Assembly: GCF_007829835.1 (NCBI RefSeq)
Contig: NZ_VIWP01000003.1
Span: 186,001 to 250,000, forward strand
Origin: Neorhizobium alkalisoli
GTDB lineage: Bacteria > Pseudomonadota > Alphaproteobacteria > Rhizobiales > Rhizobiaceae
Direction of reading: 5' to 3'
DNA: 64,000 nt
Part shown: piece after piece, positions 48,897 to 61,784 of the stretch
How positions within the stretch are numbered: position 1 is the first letter of the stretch
Layout of the letters: each line of letters opens with the position of its first letter
The notes under the pieces: model-generated
Told to the model about the DNA's origin: nothing
The model's input: the letters and a program-made list of their open reading frames with translations, nothing else
The model's database searches: none
Program-made: the position numbers and the translations under genes

Positions 48897-50306
48897 TCAC
48901 TGTCCCGAAATACCCTCAAGTTCCCTTGGCAACGACGCAGCCCATTGCGTGATATTGCCAGCCCCCAGAAGAACCACGAAATCACCCGGTTTAGCAATGC
49001 CGGCAACGATAGACGCCAGTTCCGTCGGGTTCTCCATATAACGCGCATCGCGATGCCCGCCCGAGCGGATCCGCGACACCAGCGCCTCCGAATTCACCCC
49101 TTCGATCGGATCTTCGCCTGCGGCATAAACCGGCGCCAGAATGATGCTGTCGGCGTCATTGAAGCAATTGGCGAAATCCTCGAACAGGCTCGACAGGCGC
49201 GAGTACCGATGCGGCTGGTGAACCGCAATGATCCGGCCCTGGCACGCTTCGCGGGCGGCGCGCAGCACCGCCTTGATCTCGACCGGATGGTGGCCGTAAT
49301 CGTCAAAAACCTGCACGCCGTTCCAGGTGCCGGTCAGCGTGAAGCGCCGCTTGACGCCGGAAAAGTTGGCAAGACCCTTGCGGATATCCTCTTCGGAAAT
49401 CCCGAGCCGGTTGGCGACGGCGATCGCTGCGGTCGCATTGGAAACATTGTGGCGGCCTGGCATCGGCAGCACCAGATCCTTGAACGAAAACACCCGGCCG
49501 GTGCGGCGGCGACGGATTTCAACGTCGAAGATCGACTTCGTGCCTTCCATGCGGATGTTGGAGAAGCGTGCGTCGGCCTGCGGGTTTTCACCATAGGTGA
49601 CGACCTTGCGGTCCTCGATCTTGCCGACCAGCACCTGAACTTCCGGGTGATCGAGGCAGAGCACGCCGAAACCGTAGAAGGGCACGTTCTCGACGAACTG
49701 CCGGAAGGCGGCGCGCACAGCATCGAAATTGCCGTAATGGTCGAGATGCTCCGGGTCGATATTGGTGACGACTGCTACGTCGGCCGGAAGCTTCAGGAAG
49801 GTACCGTCCGATTCGTCGGCCTCCACCACCATCCATTCGCCCTCGCCCATGCGGGCATTGGTGCCGTAAGCGTTGATGATGCCGCCATTGATGACGGTGG
49901 GGTCGAGATTGCCGGCTTCGAGCAGCGCACCGACCATGGACGTGGTCGTCGTCTTGCCATGCGTGCCGCCGATCGCGATCGCATTACGAAAACGCATCAG
50001 CTCGGCCAGCATTTCGGCGCGGCGAACGATCGGCAGCTTCTTTTCGCGGGCAGCAATCAGTTCCGGATTGGTCTTCTTGATCGCGGTCGAAACGACGACG
50101 ACTTCGGCATCGCCGAGGTTGTCACCCTCGTGGCCGACAAAGACCGGAATGCCCTTGGCGCGCAGGCGCTGCACATTGGCGCTGTCCGACTGGTCGGAGC
50201 CCTGAACCTTGTGGCCGAGATTGTGCAGCACTTCGGCAATGCCGCTCATGCCGATCCCGCCGATGCCGATGAAATGGACGAGGCCGATGGCCTTCGGCAT
50301 CTTCAT
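48897..50306 (-). CDS. murC: UDP-N-acetylmuramate--L-alanine ligase
   Basis: 469-residue Mur ligase adding the first stem residue, L-Ala. The N-terminal UDP-binding motif is [15 protein letters not shown], the ATP P-loop [12 protein letters not shown], and the HPVEI motif lies in [10 protein letters not shown]. Its start overlaps murG by 4 nt (ATGA) and its end abuts murB. Confidence 0.97.
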   Translation of the reverse strand: MKMPKAIGLVHFIGIGGIGMSGIAEVLHNLGHKVQGSDQSDSANVQRLRAKGIPVFVGHEGDNLGDAEVVVVSTAIKKTNPELIAAREKKLPIVRRAEMLAELMRFRNAIAIGGTHGKTTTTSMVGALLEAGNLDPTVINGGIINAYGTNARMGEGEWMVVEADESDGTFLKLPADVAVVTNIDPEHLDHYGNFDAVRAAFRQFVENVPFYGFGVLCLDHPEVQVLVGKIEDRKVVTYGENPQADARFSNIRMEGTKSIFDVEIRRRRTGRVFSFKDLVLPMPGRHNVSNATAAIAVANRLGISEEDIRKGLANFSGVKRRFTLTGTWNGVQVFDDYGHHPVEIKAVLRAAREACQGRIIAVHQPHRYSRLSSLFEDFANCFNDADSIILAPVYAAGEDPIEGVNSEALVSRIRSGGHRDARYMENPTELASIVAGIAKPGDFVVLLGAGNITQWAASLPRELEGISGQ

Positions 50307-51427
50307 GCCCTTACTCCCTTAAATTCCGATAGAGATTTGCGTTCCGCGACCGCTACGACGAGATCCGCCAGCGCCGCCGCCGCATTCGGCCGGCCCGCCT
50401 GTTTCGCGGCCGCCGCCATTTTTTCGAGCCGCTCCGGCTCCTTCATCGCCGAAGCGATCATCGAGGACAGCCGTTCCGGCGAAAGTTCTGACTGCGCCAC
50501 GACTTCCGCACCGCCCGTCGCGACCAGTGCTGCCGCATTGGCCGCCTGGTCATGATCCAGAGCATAGGGATAGGGCACGAGGATGGCAGGACGGCCGATG
50601 ACGGAGATTTCCGACACGGTCGAGGCGCCGGACCGGCAGATCACCAGATGCGCTTTCGCAAGACGCTCGGCCATGTCCGAAAAGAACGGCGAGATATCGC
50701 CGGATGCATTCAGCTTGCCGAAGCAGGAGGTCACCCGCGCCTCGTCCTCGGGACGGGCTTGCTGGGTCACCGAGAGCCGTGCGCGCTCCGTGGGCTCAAG
50801 AAGGCTGAGCGCCGTCGGCACGGCAGAGGAAAAGAACTGCGCGCCCTGGCTGCCGCCGAACACGACGAGCCGGAACGGATCATCTCCACGCGACGCGACA
50901 TAAGGCGTCTCTGCCGCGTCGAGAACGGCGGGGCGCACCGGATTGCCGGTCGTCACGGTCTTTGCCGCAAACGGTCCGTTGGTCTCCGGCAGAAAGCCGC
51001 CGGCAATTGCCTGAACGCGGGATGCCAGCATTTTGTTGGCGCGGCCCATGACGGCGTTCTGTTCATGAATGAGGCTCGGCACGCCCATGCCGGTCGACGC
51101 CATCAAAGGCGGCACGGTCGGGTAACCGCCGAAACCGACGACGGCGATCGGCTTAAGTCGCGAAATCAAACGGCGTGCAGCGCGCATGCCGGTCCACAGC
51201 TTCCATCCGGTCTTCAGCATGGCGACCGGATTCTTCGACGCGAAGGTCGCGGACGGCACGACATGGATTTCGTCGGCCGGGAATTTGCCGGCAAAACGCT
51301 CGGCGCGGCTGTCGGTGACCAGATGCACGGAAAAGCCACGCGCTTTCAGCTCGTGGCCCAGCGCTTCGGCCGGAAACAGATGACCGCCGGTCCCGCCGGC
51401 GGCTAACAAGATAATACCCTTACTCAT
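50303..51427 (-). CDS. murG: UDP-GlcNAc:lipid I transferase MurG
   Basis: 374-residue GT-B glycosyltransferase making lipid II at the inner membrane. The N-terminal glycine-rich loop is [14 protein letters not shown], the second glycine loop [13 protein letters not shown], and the donor-site motif [12 protein letters not shown]. Tight spacing: 4 bases after ftsW, 4-nt overlap with murC. Confidence 0.97.
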   Translation of the reverse strand: MSKGIILLAAGGTGGHLFPAEALGHELKARGFSVHLVTDSRAERFAGKFPADEIHVVPSATFASKNPVAMLKTGWKLWTGMRAARRLISRLKPIAVVGFGGYPTVPPLMASTGMGVPSLIHEQNAVMGRANKMLASRVQAIAGGFLPETNGPFAAKTVTTGNPVRPAVLDAAETPYVASRGDDPFRLVVFGGSQGAQFFSSAVPTALSLLEPTERARLSVTQQARPEDEARVTSCFGKLNASGDISPFFSDMAERLAKAHLVICRSGASTVSEISVIGRPAILVPYPYALDHDQAANAAALVATGGAEVVAQSELSPERLSSMIASAMKEPERLEKMAAAAKQAGRPNAAAALADLVVAVAERKSLSEFKGVRA

Positions 51428-51431
51428 AGTC

Positions 51432-52586
51432 CTACTCCGCCGGAACTCCGGATGCGACGCGGAAGAGGCTTCGCTCCTGCGCCCGCCGTTCCGGCCGGTG
51501 ACGTGTCAGTGCCAGAATGAAGCCTGCAGTCACACATATGGCGATCTGAGACGATCCGCCATAGGAGATCAACGGGAGCGTCATACCCTTTGCCGGCATC
51601 AACTCGAGATTGACGCCGATATTGATCATCGACTGCATGCCGATCTGCAGGACGAGGCCCGCGACCGCGAAGCGGTTGAAGTCGTTGCGCTCGTTGAAAG
51701 CGTGTTTCAGGCCGCGCAGAACGATGAAGGCGAAGATGGCGACCAGCGCCATGCAGAAGATGATGCCGAATTCTTCCGCCGCAACGGAAAACACGAAGTC
51801 GGTATGGCTGTCCGGCAGGATGCGCTTGACGATACCCTCGCCCGGTCCCTGACCGAACCAGTTGCCGCGCACGATGGCCTCATGCGCCGTCTCGACCTGG
51901 AAACGGTCGCCCTCGCCGGTCAAGAACTTGTCGAAACGGGCCGTGACGTGCGGCAGCATGTAATAGGCCGCGACCAGACCGCCCGCACCAAAACCGCCGA
52001 GAAGCACGATCCACAGCCAGGGCATGCCGGCCATGAAGAACATGCCACCCCAGACGACGCTGGTCAGAATGGTCTGGCCAAGGTCGGGCTGAGCGACGAG
52101 AAGTGCTGCGACGATGCCGAACAGGATGATGGCAAACAGATTGCCCGGAATTTCCGGCTGGCGCGCATGCTCGGAAAACAGCCAGGCGCAGACGACGACG
52201 AAGGCCGGCTTCATGAATTCCGACGGCTGTACGGAGAAAGCGCCAACACCGATCCAGCGGCGCGCGCCCTTGACCTCGACGCCGAAGAACAGCGCCAGCA
52301 CCATCAGTGCCAGCGAGATGGTGAGCAGTACGATCGCCGTTCGGCGCACCTGACGCGGCGTCAAGAAGGAAAGCCCGACCATCACAATGATCGACGGAAT
52401 CAGGAACATGGCGTGGCGCTGGACGAAGTGGAAATCGTCGAGGCCGATGCGCTGGGCCACCGCCGGCGATGCGGCGAAGGACAACATGAAGCCGATGCCC
52501 ATCAACAGGATGAAGGCCGCCAGGAAGAAGCGATCGATCGTCCAGAACCAGTCTGCGAGCGGCCCACGGTCTGCGCGGCTTACCAT
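51432..52586 (-). CDS. ftsW: SEDS glycosyltransferase FtsW
   Basis: 384-residue, ten-helix membrane protein that polymerises septal glycan with FtsI. Family signatures are present: [20 protein letters not shown], the loop [23 protein letters not shown] and the C-terminal [17 protein letters not shown]. Two bases from murD. Confidence 0.96.
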   Translation of the reverse strand: MVSRADRGPLADWFWTIDRFFLAAFILLMGIGFMLSFAASPAVAQRIGLDDFHFVQRHAMFLIPSIIVMVGLSFLTPRQVRRTAIVLLTISLALMVLALFFGVEVKGARRWIGVGAFSVQPSEFMKPAFVVVCAWLFSEHARQPEIPGNLFAIILFGIVAALLVAQPDLGQTILTSVVWGGMFFMAGMPWLWIVLLGGFGAGGLVAAYYMLPHVTARFDKFLTGEGDRFQVETAHEAIVRGNWFGQGPGEGIVKRILPDSHTDFVFSVAAEEFGIIFCMALVAIFAFIVLRGLKHAFNERNDFNRFAVAGLVLQIGMQSMINIGVNLELMPAKGMTLPLISYGGSSQIAICVTAGFILALTRHRPERRAQERSLFRVASGVPAE

Positions 52587-52588
52587 CT

Positions 52589-53995
52589 TCAGTTTCCTTT
52601 TCCGGTGTCGATCAGCATTTTTATGCCGTCGAGGGCTGCGACCAGGCCGACAAAGGCATCGCCGCGAACTTCGAAATTCTTGAACTGATCGAAACTTGCG
52701 CAGGCCGGCGACAGCATGACCGCCGAGGCGGCACTGTCTTCTGCGGCATCTGCGGCGGCGTGCGTCACGGCCTGTTCCAGCGTGCCCGAAATCTCATAAG
52801 GCACCGCCTCACCGAGGGTCGCAGCAAACGCAGGAGCTGCCTCTCCGATCAGATACGCCTTCCTTATATGAGGGAAGAGTGGTGCGAGGCTTGCGATGCC
52901 GCCTTCCTTGGGAAGACCACCGGCAATCCAGTAGATCCGGTCGTAGCTGGACAGTGCCGGCGCCGCAGCATCGGCATTGGTCGCCTTCGAATCGTTGACA
53001 AACACGGCCTGCCCACGACGCCCGACAGGCTGCATACGGTGTTTCAGGCCGGGGAAGGATTTCAGGCCAGCACGGATATCGTCTGCAGAAACACCGACTG
53101 CGAGGCACGCGGCAATCACAGCGGCGGCGTTCTGGGCGTTATGGCTGCCCCTCAGCGTCGCGATGCCGTCGAGATCGATCAGCAGCGAAGACTTTCCACC
53201 TTCGGCCTCGATGATCCCGCTTCCCTCGGCATAGATCCCGTCGGCAACGACATTGCGCTTGGAAATCCGCTTCACCTTGACGCCGGCCCGCTCGATACGG
53301 TCGGCAATCAGCGCGCAAAATGTGTCATCGATGCCCACGACCGCGGTCTTCGACCCGGCCACCAGACGTTCCTTGATATCGGCATAATGCTGCATCGTCC
53401 CATGCCGATCGAGATGGTCGGGTGTCAGGTTGAGCAGGATGCCGGCGGTCGGGTTCAGCGTCGGGGCAAGATCGATCTGGTAGGATGAGCACTCGACGAC
53501 ATAATAGCGTTCCGCCTGCGGCGGATCGAGCGTCAGCACCGCCACGCCGATATTGCCGCCGAGCTGCGTGTCGCGGCCGCTCGATTTGAGGATATGCGCG
53601 ATCAGCGCCGTCGTGGTCGACTTGCCATTGGTGCCGGTGATCGCGATCAGAGGGCAATCAGGGGCATGGGCACGACGTTCGCGGACGAACAGCTCGACAT
53701 CGCCAATGATCTCGACATCGGCTGACCGAGCCAGATCCACACTCCAATGCGGTTTCGGATGGGTAAGCGGCACGCCCGGAGACAGAACGAAGGCAGCCTG
53801 TGCGGACCAGTCGATGGTCCGCAGATCAGCCGTCGTCACGCCCGCAGCTTGGGCCTTGGCCACGCTGTCGGGATTGTCATCCCAGGCCGTGACCTTGGCA
53901 CCGCCGGCGACCAGCGCCTGCGCGGTCGCAAGACCGGAGCCACCAAGGCCGAAAAGGGCGACGTTTCTGTCCTTGAAGGTCGTGACCGCGATCAT
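52589..53995 (-). CDS. murD: UDP-N-acetylmuramoylalanine--D-glutamate ligase
   Basis: 468-residue Mur ligase adding D-Glu. N-terminal Rossmann segment [14 protein letters not shown]-loop [25 protein letters not shown] (the DHLDRHG motif) and C-terminal [11 protein letters not shown]. Start ATG 53995; the preceding mraY ends eight bases upstream. Confidence 0.97.
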   Translation of the reverse strand: MIAVTTFKDRNVALFGLGGSGLATAQALVAGGAKVTAWDDNPDSVAKAQAAGVTTADLRTIDWSAQAAFVLSPGVPLTHPKPHWSVDLARSADVEIIGDVELFVRERRAHAPDCPLIAITGTNGKSTTTALIAHILKSSGRDTQLGGNIGVAVLTLDPPQAERYYVVECSSYQIDLAPTLNPTAGILLNLTPDHLDRHGTMQHYADIKERLVAGSKTAVVGIDDTFCALIADRIERAGVKVKRISKRNVVADGIYAEGSGIIEAEGGKSSLLIDLDGIATLRGSHNAQNAAAVIAACLAVGVSADDIRAGLKSFPGLKHRMQPVGRRGQAVFVNDSKATNADAAAPALSSYDRIYWIAGGLPKEGGIASLAPLFPHIRKAYLIGEAAPAFAATLGEAVPYEISGTLEQAVTHAAADAAEDSAASAVMLSPACASFDQFKNFEVRGDAFVGLVAALDGIKMLIDTGKGN

Positions 53996-54002
53996 CGAGG
54001 TT

Positions 54003-55106
54003 TTACCGCAGCTTCAGGGTCGAGAGGCCGAGCATGGCGAGGCCAACGGCGATGATCCAGAAGCGGATAACCACCTGGCTTTCCGTCCAGCCGAGCTTTT
54101 CGAAATGGTGGTGGATCGGCGCCATCAGGAAGACGCGGCGGCCGGTCAGCTTGAAGAAACCGACCTGGATGATGACCGACAGGGTCTCCATCACGAACAG
54201 GCCGCCGATGATCGCCATGACGATTTCGTGCTTGGTGGCAACTGCCACCGAACCGATCAGGCCGCCGAGTGCCAGCGAACCGGTATCGCCCATGAAGATG
54301 GCGGCCGGCGGCGCATTGAACCACAGGAAGCCGAGCCCCGCCCCGATCACCGCTCCCATGATGACGGCAAGTTCACCGGTACCGGGCACGAAATTGATCT
54401 GCAGATAGTTCGCAAACACCACGTTGCCGGCGAGATAGGCGATCACGCCGAAGGAGGCGGCCGCGATCATCACAGGCACGATGGCGAGACCATCGAGACC
54501 ATCGGTCAGGTTCACCGCATTGCCGGCGCCGACGATGACGAAACCGCCGAACAGGATGAAGAAATAGCCGAGGTTGATCAGAAAGTCCTTGGCGAAAGGG
54601 AAGGCGATCGAGGTGGCCAGCTGGTGGTTGGCTGACTGTTCGGTGACCATGGCAAGCCGCATCATGAAGAACACGGCGATACCGGCGATCAGGAACTCGA
54701 TGCCGAGACGGGCCTTGCCCGAAAAGCCCTTGTCGGTCTGCTTGGTGACCTTGAGATAATCGTCATAAAAGCCGATCGCGCCGAAGCCGAGTGTTACAAG
54801 CAGCGTCGCGACAACGTAGATGTTGGAAAGGTCCGCCCAGAGCAGCGATCCACCGACAATGCCGGCCAAAATCATCAGGCCGCCCATGGTCGGCGTACCG
54901 GCCTTCTTGAAATGCGTCTGCGGCCCATCGGCACGGATCGGCTGGCCTTTGCCCTGACGCACGCGCAGGGCGTCGATCATCCGCGGGCCGAACAGGAAAA
55001 CGATCAGCGCAGAGGTGAAGAGGGCAGCACCGGTCCGGAATGTGATGTAGCGGAACAGATTGAAGAATTGGAGTTTGTCCGACAGTTCGACAAGCCAGAT
55101 CAGCAT
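54003..55106 (-). CDS. mraY: Phospho-MurNAc-pentapeptide translocase
   Basis: 367-residue, ten-TM transferase that forms lipid I from UDP-MurNAc-pentapeptide and undecaprenyl phosphate. Catalytic aspartates lie in FYDDYLKV and [10 protein letters not shown]; the HHHFEK loop ([13 protein letters not shown]) is intact. The ATG at 55106 is chosen because the family begins MLIWL here and AAGGG precedes it; the frame stays open upstream without a ribosome site. Confidence 0.97.
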   Translation of the reverse strand: MLIWLVELSDKLQFFNLFRYITFRTGAALFTSALIVFLFGPRMIDALRVRQGKGQPIRADGPQTHFKKAGTPTMGGLMILAGIVGGSLLWADLSNIYVVATLLVTLGFGAIGFYDDYLKVTKQTDKGFSGKARLGIEFLIAGIAVFFMMRLAMVTEQSANHQLATSIAFPFAKDFLINLGYFFILFGGFVIVGAGNAVNLTDGLDGLAIVPVMIAAASFGVIAYLAGNVVFANYLQINFVPGTGELAVIMGAVIGAGLGFLWFNAPPAAIFMGDTGSLALGGLIGSVAVATKHEIVMAIIGGLFVMETLSVIIQVGFFKLTGRRVFLMAPIHHHFEKLGWTESQVVIRFWIIAVGLAMLGLSTLKLR

Positions 55107-55134
55107 GGAAGCCCTTTCTCGAGCGGGGTATTCT

Positions 55135-56568
55135 TCACGGGTTGCGCTCCGTGTCGGCAAATGGAGGATAGTTGTCAAGCAAAGCGGCGATGATCTTGCC
55201 AAAACCAAGGCCGAGCGAGGATTTTACCATCACCACATCGCCCGGCTGGACGGATTGCACGACGAAATCGACGAGTTCGGCAGTTGTTTCGCGATACTGG
55301 CTGTCGACGCTGTCAGGCAGGGCATCACGTAATGCCGCCATTTCCGCGCCGGCCATCCAGACATGCTCGATGCCGGCAGCGAGCAGCACGCCTGCGAGCT
55401 CCTCATGCAGCTGCGGCGAAAACGTGCCCATTTCGAGCATGTCGCCGAGTACGGCGATACGGCGGCCGGAAATTTCCGGCTCGGTTGCGGCAAGCAGCGC
55501 GATTGCTGCGCGCATCGAGGCCGGATTGGCATTATAACTTTCGTCGATCAGGGTCAGGTGCCCCTCGCCGATGCCGAGCAGATGGCGCTCGCCCCTGCCC
55601 TTGACGGCCTTCAGCCCGGCAAGCGCTGCAATCGCACCTTCCATATGGGCGCCGACGAGGCTTGCAGCTCCGAGGACCGCCATGGCGTTTTCGGCGATGT
55701 GGCGGCCGGGAGCGCCGATCTGCACTTCCACCGTCTCGCCGCCAAGCACGGCCCAGACGACGGAGCCGGTCGCATTGCCTTCGTAATCCGCAAGCCGGAA
55801 ATCCGCCTTCGCATGTTGGCCGAACGTATAGATCCGTTCGACGCCAACTTCTTGCGCGCGCTCTTCGAGAAAGCCGAACTGCGCATTGTCGCGGTTGAGA
55901 ATGGCCGCGCCGCCCGGCTCAAGGCCTTCGAAAATCTCGGCCTTGGCGGCAGCGATCTCTTCGAGGTTCTTGAAATGGCCGAGATGGGCGGCGGCGATCG
56001 TGGTGATCACGGCCACATGCGGCCGCACCATCTTGACCAGCGGCCGGATCTCGTCGGCATGGTTCATGCCGATCTCGAACACGCCGAATTCGGTTTCCGC
56101 CCGCATGCGGGCAAGCGTCAGCGGCACGCCCCAGTGATTGTTGAAGGAGGCAACCGCGGCATGCACCTGACCTGAGGGCGATAGAGCATTGCGCAGCATT
56201 TCCTTGGTCGTCGTCTTGCCGACAGAGCCGGTGATCGCGACGATGCGGGCCAGGCTGCGCTCACGCGAGGCGATGCCAAGTTTGACGAGCGCCGCCAGCA
56301 CGTCCTCGACGACGATCATCGGCACGGTAAGACGGCCGAGTGCGGGGATCTTGGCTTCGCTGACAACGATCAGGGATGCGCCATTGGCGACCGCGAGGCT
56401 GGCGAAATCATGCCCGTCGACCCGATCGCCCTTGATCGCGAAAAAGGCTTCGCCGGCGCCGACAGAACGGCTGTCGATGGAAATGCCGGTAATGCCGGTC
56501 GGCAACTGCCCGAAAGGCCGGCCGCCCATGGCAGCGACCATGTCCTGCGATGTCCAGAGCCAGCTCAC
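55135..56568 (-). CDS. murF: UDP-MurNAc-tripeptide--D-Ala-D-Ala ligase
   Basis: 477-residue Mur ligase that adds the D-Ala-D-Ala made by Ddl. P-loop [28 protein letters not shown] and the [12 protein letters not shown]-terminal motif are present. It starts at GTG 56568, seven bases after GGAGG, overlapping the murE stop by 4 nt. Confidence 0.96.
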   Translation of the reverse strand: MSWLWTSQDMVAAMGGRPFGQLPTGITGISIDSRSVGAGEAFFAIKGDRVDGHDFASLAVANGASLIVVSEAKIPALGRLTVPMIVVEDVLAALVKLGIASRERSLARIVAITGSVGKTTTKEMLRNALSPSGQVHAAVASFNNHWGVPLTLARMRAETEFGVFEIGMNHADEIRPLVKMVRPHVAVITTIAAAHLGHFKNLEEIAAAKAEIFEGLEPGGAAILNRDNAQFGFLEERAQEVGVERIYTFGQHAKADFRLADYEGNATGSVVWAVLGGETVEVQIGAPGRHIAENAMAVLGAASLVGAHMEGAIAALAGLKAVKGRGERHLLGIGEGHLTLIDESYNANPASMRAAIALLAATEPEISGRRIAVLGDMLEMGTFSPQLHEELAGVLLAAGIEHVWMAGAEMAALRDALPDSVDSQYRETTAELVDFVVQSVQPGDVVMVKSSLGLGFGKIIAALLDNYPPFADTERNP

Positions 56569-58040
56569 GATGCGACCTCCTCGCCGACATCCGCCAGCGC
56601 CTTGCGGACCTCGACATGATCGGAGAACGGCAGAACCGTCGTACCGATCGTCTGGCCCTCTTCATGTCCCTTGCCGGCGACAATCAGCGTATCGCCGGAT
56701 TTCAGAAGCGAGACGGCATGGCGGATCGCCTGCGCCCGGTCAGCGATCTCGATCGCGCCGGGTGCCGCCGCCATGATTTCCGAGCGGATCTGCTCGGGCA
56801 CTTCCGAGCGCGGATTGTCGTCGGTGACGATGACGATATCGGCAAGCCGCGTGGCGATTTCGCCCATGATCGGCCGCTTGCCCTTGTCGCGGTCACCGCC
56901 GCAACCGAAGACAACAACGATGCGGCCGGTGGTGAAAGGACGAACCGAGGAAAGCACGTTTTCCAGCGCATCCGGCTTGTGGGCGTAATCGACGTAAGCG
57001 AGCGCGCCGTCCTTCGTCTGTCCTACCAGTTCGAGACGGCCGGGGGCGCCGACCAGCTTTTCGAGCGCCGCCATCGCCACCTTGGCCGAAACGCCGGTGG
57101 ACATGGCAAGCCCTGCCGCGACCAGGGCATTCGCCACCTGGAAATCGCCGGCAAGAGGAATATCGACTTCAAAAATCTCGTCGCCGACGACGATTTCGGC
57201 AGTCTGCTTGTGACGGAAATGCTCGACGCGCTTGAGGCAGAGATAACCGCCCTTGCGACCGACCGTGCGCACATCGAGGCCGGAGGCGATCGCAACCTCG
57301 ATCGCGTGTTCGGACCATTCCTCGTCATCGGCAAAGATGATCGCAGGCGCGCCGGATGGCGTCAGCGTATCGAACAGCCGCATTTTTGCAGCCATATAGT
57401 CGCCGACCGTCGGATGGTAATCCATGTGGTCGCGGCCGAGATTGGTGAAGGCGGAAGCGACAAGGCGCACGCCGTCCAGGCGGCTCTGGTCGAGACCGTG
57501 GCTGGAGGCTTCCATCGCCGCATGCGTGACGCCTTCCGACGCAAGCTCGGCCAAGAGCTCCTGCAGCTTGATCGGGTCCGGCGTGGTCAGTGAACCGTAG
57601 TCGTTGCGGGTCGGAGACACGACACCGGTCGTGCCGATCTGCGCTGCGGCATAACCGGCATGCGCCCAGATCTGGCGCGTGAAAGAAGCAACAGAAGTCT
57701 TGCCGGCAGTACCGGTGACGGCAACCATGGTTTTCGGCTGCGCACCGTAAAACCGAGCAGCGGCCAGCGAGAGAAAACGGCGCGGATTGGAAACGGCGAG
57801 AACCGGAATGCCGGCTTCGGCAATATGGCCGGAAACGGCGGCAACGGCGCCGCGAGCAGCAGCATCGCCGATATAACCCGCGCCATCGGCCTTGGTGCCG
57901 GCAAGGGCGGCAAACAGCATGCCCGGCTCGACCTTACGGCTATCCGAGGAAAGTCCGGTAATCTCGATATCGCCCGCGGGTCCTGCGATCAGTTCGGCGA
58001 TCTCGGGAAAGTCATTTCCCGCCAGATCTCGCAATTTCAT
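56565..58040 (-). CDS. murE: UDP-MurNAc-L-Ala-D-Glu--meso-diaminopimelate ligase
   Basis: 491-residue Mur ligase. P-loop [13 protein letters not shown], and the DNPRSE motif in [14 protein letters not shown], which specifies meso-diaminopimelate rather than lysine. The start is either ATG 58040 (used here, conserved MKLRDLAG) or ATG 58055, which has GGGAG nine bases upstream. Confidence 0.96.
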   Translation of the reverse strand: MKLRDLAGNDFPEIAELIAGPAGDIEITGLSSDSRKVEPGMLFAALAGTKADGAGYIGDAAARGAVAAVSGHIAEAGIPVLAVSNPRRFLSLAAARFYGAQPKTMVAVTGTAGKTSVASFTRQIWAHAGYAAAQIGTTGVVSPTRNDYGSLTTPDPIKLQELLAELASEGVTHAAMEASSHGLDQSRLDGVRLVASAFTNLGRDHMDYHPTVGDYMAAKMRLFDTLTPSGAPAIIFADDEEWSEHAIEVAIASGLDVRTVGRKGGYLCLKRVEHFRHKQTAEIVVGDEIFEVDIPLAGDFQVANALVAAGLAMSTGVSAKVAMAALEKLVGAPGRLELVGQTKDGALAYVDYAHKPDALENVLSSVRPFTTGRIVVVFGCGGDRDKGKRPIMGEIATRLADIVIVTDDNPRSEVPEQIRSEIMAAAPGAIEIADRAQAIRHAVSLLKSGDTLIVAGKGHEEGQTIGTTVLPFSDHVEVRKALADVGEEVAS

Positions 58041-58099
58041 TGGTCTTGTTTCCATACGCACGGGCTCCCTGACGAATCGTCCCCGTCGTTTCTTATCGC

Positions 58100-59842
58100 T
58101 CAATAAGACACAAGCAGGGCAGAACCGTCATTGCCGAATTTTGGCTTTACACCGAGAATCGGGGCGGAACGGCTGATGATCTCCTTGACCATCGGTGCCG
58201 CAGACATCGCCGCAAGTGCCGCGCCATTGCCCTTGTCCGTCTTCGGTTCGTCGGAAAAGGACAGGACGACATATTGCGGATTGTCCATCGGGAAGGCGGC
58301 AAGGAAGGCGTTGAAATTCTTGTCGTGGGCGTAACGGCCGTTGACGACCTTGTCGGCCGTGCCGGTCTTGCCGCCGACGTCGAAACCGGCGACGCGCGCA
58401 TTGCGGCCCGAACCGTTGATGCCGTTCCAGTCGAACAGGAAGCGCATGTCCTTGCTGGTCGTCGGCTTCAGAACCTGAACGGCCATTTCGTCCGCCTGCG
58501 CACGGCTACGCGGCAGGAAGGTCGGCGGCAGATACTTGCCGCCATTGACGAGCGAGACACCGGCAACGGCCGTCTGCAGCGGCGTCGTCGAGACGCCGTG
58601 GCCGAAGGAAATGGTGACCGAGTTGATCTTCTTCCATTCGCGCGGCTGGCTCGGCATCGCGACCTCAGGCAATTCGGTCTTCATGCGAGACAGAAGGCCA
58701 AGCCTGGTGAGAAACTCCTTGTGGTTCTCGATACCGACCATATCGGCGATCTTGGCCGTGCCGATATTCGACGAATACTGGAAGATTTCCGGAACGCTGA
58801 GGATACGGCCCTTGCCGTGAAAGTCCTTGATGGTGAAACCGCCGAGCTTGATCGGGAAACGGGCGTCGAACGTGCTCTGCAGGCTCATCTTGCCGGAATC
58901 GAGACCCATGGCGATGGTGAAGGACTTGAAGGTCGAGCCCATTTCGAACGTGCCGTTCGACATGCGGTTCATCCAGCCCTGCTCACCGCCGGCTGCGGGA
59001 TCGTTCGGATCGAAGTCGGGAGCGGACGCCATGCCGAGAATTTCGCCCGTATGCACGTCGATGACGACGGCGCCGCCGGCGATCGACTGGTATTTCTTCA
59101 GCGATTCGACGACGACATCATGCACGATCGACTGGACGCGCAGGTCGATGGACAGCTTGACCGGTTCGAGCGGCTGGTCGGAAGTCATGCCGACAGAGGC
59201 GAGATCCGCCAGGCCCTGGGTGTCGATATAACGCTCCATGCCGGCGACGCCGCGGTTGTCGATATTGACGTAGCCGACAATGTGAGCTGCGGTCGAGCCA
59301 CCCGGATAGAAACGGCGCTTTTCCGGGCGGAAACCGATGCCTGGAATGCCGAGTGCCAAGATCTGGCTCTGCTGCTTCGGCGTCAGCTGACGGCGCAGCC
59401 ACTGGAAATGCGAATTGGATTTCAGACGCGAATAGGTCGTCTTGACGTCGAGATCCGGCAGAACCGTCGCAAGCTTTTCGATCACCTCGTCCGTATCGAC
59501 GATCTTGTGCGGCTCGGCAAAGAGCGAAACGGTACGGATGTCGGTCGCAAGGACGGCGCCGTTGCGATCGACGATATCCGGGCGGGATGCCAGAAGGCGA
59601 TCCGGCGGCAGTATGCTGGAGGTCACTTCCGGATGGGCCATGCCGTATTGCACGAGGCGGCCGCCGATGACGCAGTAGAACACCGCGAAACCGAGAATCA
59701 GCAGGCCAACGCGGTTTTTCGCCTGCGCCGACTTGCGCTTGCGAGTGCCTTCGAAAGCGGAATTATGGGACGGACGCGTACGGCCACCGGCCGAAAAATG
59801 CGCCCTGCTCTTCAAAACCATCACGCGCGAAAGAAAAGACAT
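58100..59842 (-). CDS. ftsI: Septal peptidoglycan transpeptidase FtsI (PBP3)
   Basis: 580-residue class B penicillin-binding protein. A TM anchor (about 43-62) is followed by a dimerisation/pedestal domain and the transpeptidase domain, with the SxxK serine in GSTFKSF, SSN motif in YSSNIGTAK and KTGT motif in GGKTGTADK. It cross-links septal wall with FtsW. Its ATG overlaps the ftsL stop by one base (TGATG). Confidence 0.97.
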   Translation of the reverse strand: MSFLSRVMVLKSRAHFSAGGRTRPSHNSAFEGTRKRKSAQAKNRVGLLILGFAVFYCVIGGRLVQYGMAHPEVTSSILPPDRLLASRPDIVDRNGAVLATDIRTVSLFAEPHKIVDTDEVIEKLATVLPDLDVKTTYSRLKSNSHFQWLRRQLTPKQQSQILALGIPGIGFRPEKRRFYPGGSTAAHIVGYVNIDNRGVAGMERYIDTQGLADLASVGMTSDQPLEPVKLSIDLRVQSIVHDVVVESLKKYQSIAGGAVVIDVHTGEILGMASAPDFDPNDPAAGGEQGWMNRMSNGTFEMGSTFKSFTIAMGLDSGKMSLQSTFDARFPIKLGGFTIKDFHGKGRILSVPEIFQYSSNIGTAKIADMVGIENHKEFLTRLGLLSRMKTELPEVAMPSQPREWKKINSVTISFGHGVSTTPLQTAVAGVSLVNGGKYLPPTFLPRSRAQADEMAVQVLKPTTSKDMRFLFDWNGINGSGRNARVAGFDVGGKTGTADKVVNGRYAHDKNFNAFLAAFPMDNPQYVVLSFSDEPKTDKGNGAALAAMSAAPMVKEIISRSAPILGVKPKFGNDGSALLVSY

Positions 59843-60306
59843 CAGCGTTTCACCGATCCGGTAGAGTTGATATCGACGGGCGAATGGCGGAGCGCCGGCA
59901 CGGGGATTTTCGGCGCCGGCTTGGCCTTGGCGGCCTCGACGCCCTTCAGAGCGGCGGCAACCTCGGTATTCTTGCCGGCAATAATGTCCTCGATCGTCGT
60001 CGACGGCTGCGGCAGTGCCGACTTCAGCATCGGCAGTTCCTTCGGCATGGCGAGCTGCGTCGTATCGGTCGGCGCAAGGCTGAGTTCGCTGTCATAAACG
60101 CCGATCAGACGATTGAGCCGGTTCGGCTGCGTCAGCAGCGCCCAGTCGGCCTTCAGAAGGTCGATCGTGTCCTTCTCGAGCTTGATCTCGGATTCCAGAT
60201 GCCGAACCTCGGCCAGCTTCTGGTCGGCACGGTGCTTGATCGAATAGGTCACGACCGCCGTCGCGGTCATGATGCCGATCAACACGAGGTCGAAGCTTCT
60301 CAGCAT
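59842..60306 (-). CDS. ftsL: Cell division protein FtsL
   Basis: 154-residue bitopic protein: TM segment about 3-22 (FDLVLIGIMTATAVVTYSIK), then a coiled coil (LAEVRHLESEIKLEKDTIDLLKADWALL), then a proline/alanine-rich tail longer than in enterics. It activates FtsW-FtsI in the FtsQLB complex. Between rsmH (3-base gap) and ftsI (1-nt overlap), its canonical place. Confidence 0.93.
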   Translation of the reverse strand: MLRSFDLVLIGIMTATAVVTYSIKHRADQKLAEVRHLESEIKLEKDTIDLLKADWALLTQPNRLNRLIGVYDSELSLAPTDTTQLAMPKELPMLKSALPQPSTTIEDIIAGKNTEVAAALKGVEAAKAKPAPKIPVPALRHSPVDINSTGSVKR

Positions 60307-60309
60307 CCG

Positions 60310-61335
60310 TCAGGCTCCCATCTTGGCGAGGCTTGCGAGGTTGGGCAGGTCGAAGATCGACATGTCGGGAGCGCGCGAAGCAGCTTCCGTGCGCAGGCCG
60401 GCGCGCAGTTTTGCCGAGCGGGCGCGCGGGTTGAACTGCGCTTCCTCCTCGCTGGCGACGATCATCGACTTGCCGATCGGATCGAAGATCGCCGGCTTCG
60501 CTTCGACCATCGGCAGATGGCGCGAGCCGGAAGCCTTGCCGGAGCGGTCCGAGAAGAACTGCTTGACGATCCGGTCTTCGAGGGAATGGAAAGTGACGAC
60601 GACGAGGCGACCGCCCGGCTTCAGCGCACGCTCGGCAGCAAACAGCGCCTCGGCCAGTTCACCCAGCTCGTCATTGACGAAAACGCGCAGCGCCTGGAAG
60701 ACGCGCGTCGCCGGATGGATCTTGTCCTTCGCCTTGCGGGGATTGACGCTCTCGATCAGATTGGCCAGCGCCCGCGTGGTGGTAAAGGGCTCAAGCAGGC
60801 GCTTCTTCTCGATGGCGCGGGCAATGCGGCTCGCCTGCTTTTCCTCACCGAGAAGGCCAAAAATGCGGATAAGATCGCCGACCTTGGCATTATTGACGAC
60901 ATCCGCCGCAGACACGCCGGAAGCCGACATCCGCATGTCGAGCGGACCATTCTTCTGGAACGAAAAGCCGCGATCGGCTTCGTCGATCTGCATGGAAGAA
61001 ACGCCGATATCGAGCACGACGCCGTCGAGCCCGCCTTCCGGTGCATGGTCTGTAAGCTGCGAGAACTGCGAGTGGATGAGCGAAAGCCGGCCACCATGCG
61101 CCGCGACCATCGGTTGGCCGGCGGCGATTGCCGTCGGGTCGCGGTCGAGCGCAATCACGTTTGCACCGGCGGAGAGCAGGGCGGACGTGTAGCCGCCCGC
61201 CCCGAATGTGCCATCCAGAATGACTTTACCCTGGCCGGGCTGAAGCGCCTCGACCACTTCTTTCAGAAGAACCGGAATGTGGCGTGTTGGTCCGCCTTCG
61301 GGCTCGGTTGTTCCTTCGCCTGAATTCGCCGCCAT
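60310..61335 (-). CDS. rsmH: 16S rRNA (cytosine1402-N4)-methyltransferase RsmH
   Basis: 341-residue SAM methyltransferase (formerly MraW) modifying C1402 of 16S rRNA. Motif I is [15 protein letters not shown], with [13 protein letters not shown] before it and [19 protein letters not shown] after. The start at MAANSG has GGGGAACGGC upstream and gives the family's usual length; the frame is open farther upstream across mraZ but without signal. Confidence 0.97.
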   Translation of the reverse strand: MAANSGEGTTEPEGGPTRHIPVLLKEVVEALQPGQGKVILDGTFGAGGYTSALLSAGANVIALDRDPTAIAAGQPMVAAHGGRLSLIHSQFSQLTDHAPEGGLDGVVLDIGVSSMQIDEADRGFSFQKNGPLDMRMSASGVSAADVVNNAKVGDLIRIFGLLGEEKQASRIARAIEKKRLLEPFTTTRALANLIESVNPRKAKDKIHPATRVFQALRVFVNDELGELAEALFAAERALKPGGRLVVVTFHSLEDRIVKQFFSDRSGKASGSRHLPMVEAKPAIFDPIGKSMIVASEEEAQFNPRARSAKLRAGLRTEAASRAPDMSIFDLPNLASLAKMGA

Positions 61336-61349
61336 GCCGTTCCCCTGTT

Positions 61350-61784
61350 CTACAAGGGACGAAAACTCGCGCGCCCCTCTCTTGCTGCCGACTGCGCCTC
61401 GTGAAACGCCTTCGGCTGCCAAAGCTGAAAATGATCCGAACGCCCCACGAAGGTGACGTCCGAGCTTATTCCCGTGAAATCCCGGATGAAATCCGTGACC
61501 ATCAAACGGCCCTCCGCATCGAGCCTCATGAAAACGCCGCCACCGTGAACCAGCAGCGACATCCGATTGGCTTCCGGCGAAAACGGATCCACGGAGGCGA
61601 TCTGCCGTTCGTAACGATCGAGCAGCTCCGGCCCTCCGACGCTGATCGCCGGATAGACGAAATCCTGGAGACAATAAAGCTCCTGAATTCCTCGCTCCGA
61701 AAGAACCGAACGAAAGCCCGCCGGCACGGAAACCCGCCCCTTCGCATCGATTCTGTTCGTCGCATTCGACAGGAAGCGGCTCAT
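61350..61784 (-). CDS. mraZ: Transcriptional regulator MraZ
   Basis: 144-residue protein with two AbrB-like SpoVT/MraZ domains ([22 protein letters not shown] and [18 protein letters not shown]). It forms rings that bind tandem TGGG repeats and represses the dcw operon in other bacteria. It is the first gene of the operon here. The ATG at 61784 starts the conserved part; in-frame ATGs at 61796 and 61805 are alternatives. Confidence 0.94.
   Translation of the reverse strand: MSRFLSNATNRIDAKGRVSVPAGFRSVLSERGIQELYCLQDFVYPAISVGGPELLDRYERQIASVDPFSPEANRMSLLVHGGGVFMRLDAEGRLMVTDFIRDFTGISSDVTFVGRSDHFQLWQPKAFHEAQSAAREGRASFRPL

Noticed and set aside
58274-60097. 607-codon plus-strand frame antisense to ftsI and ftsL
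   Set aside because: Antisense shadow with no family features; ftsI and ftsL are certain.
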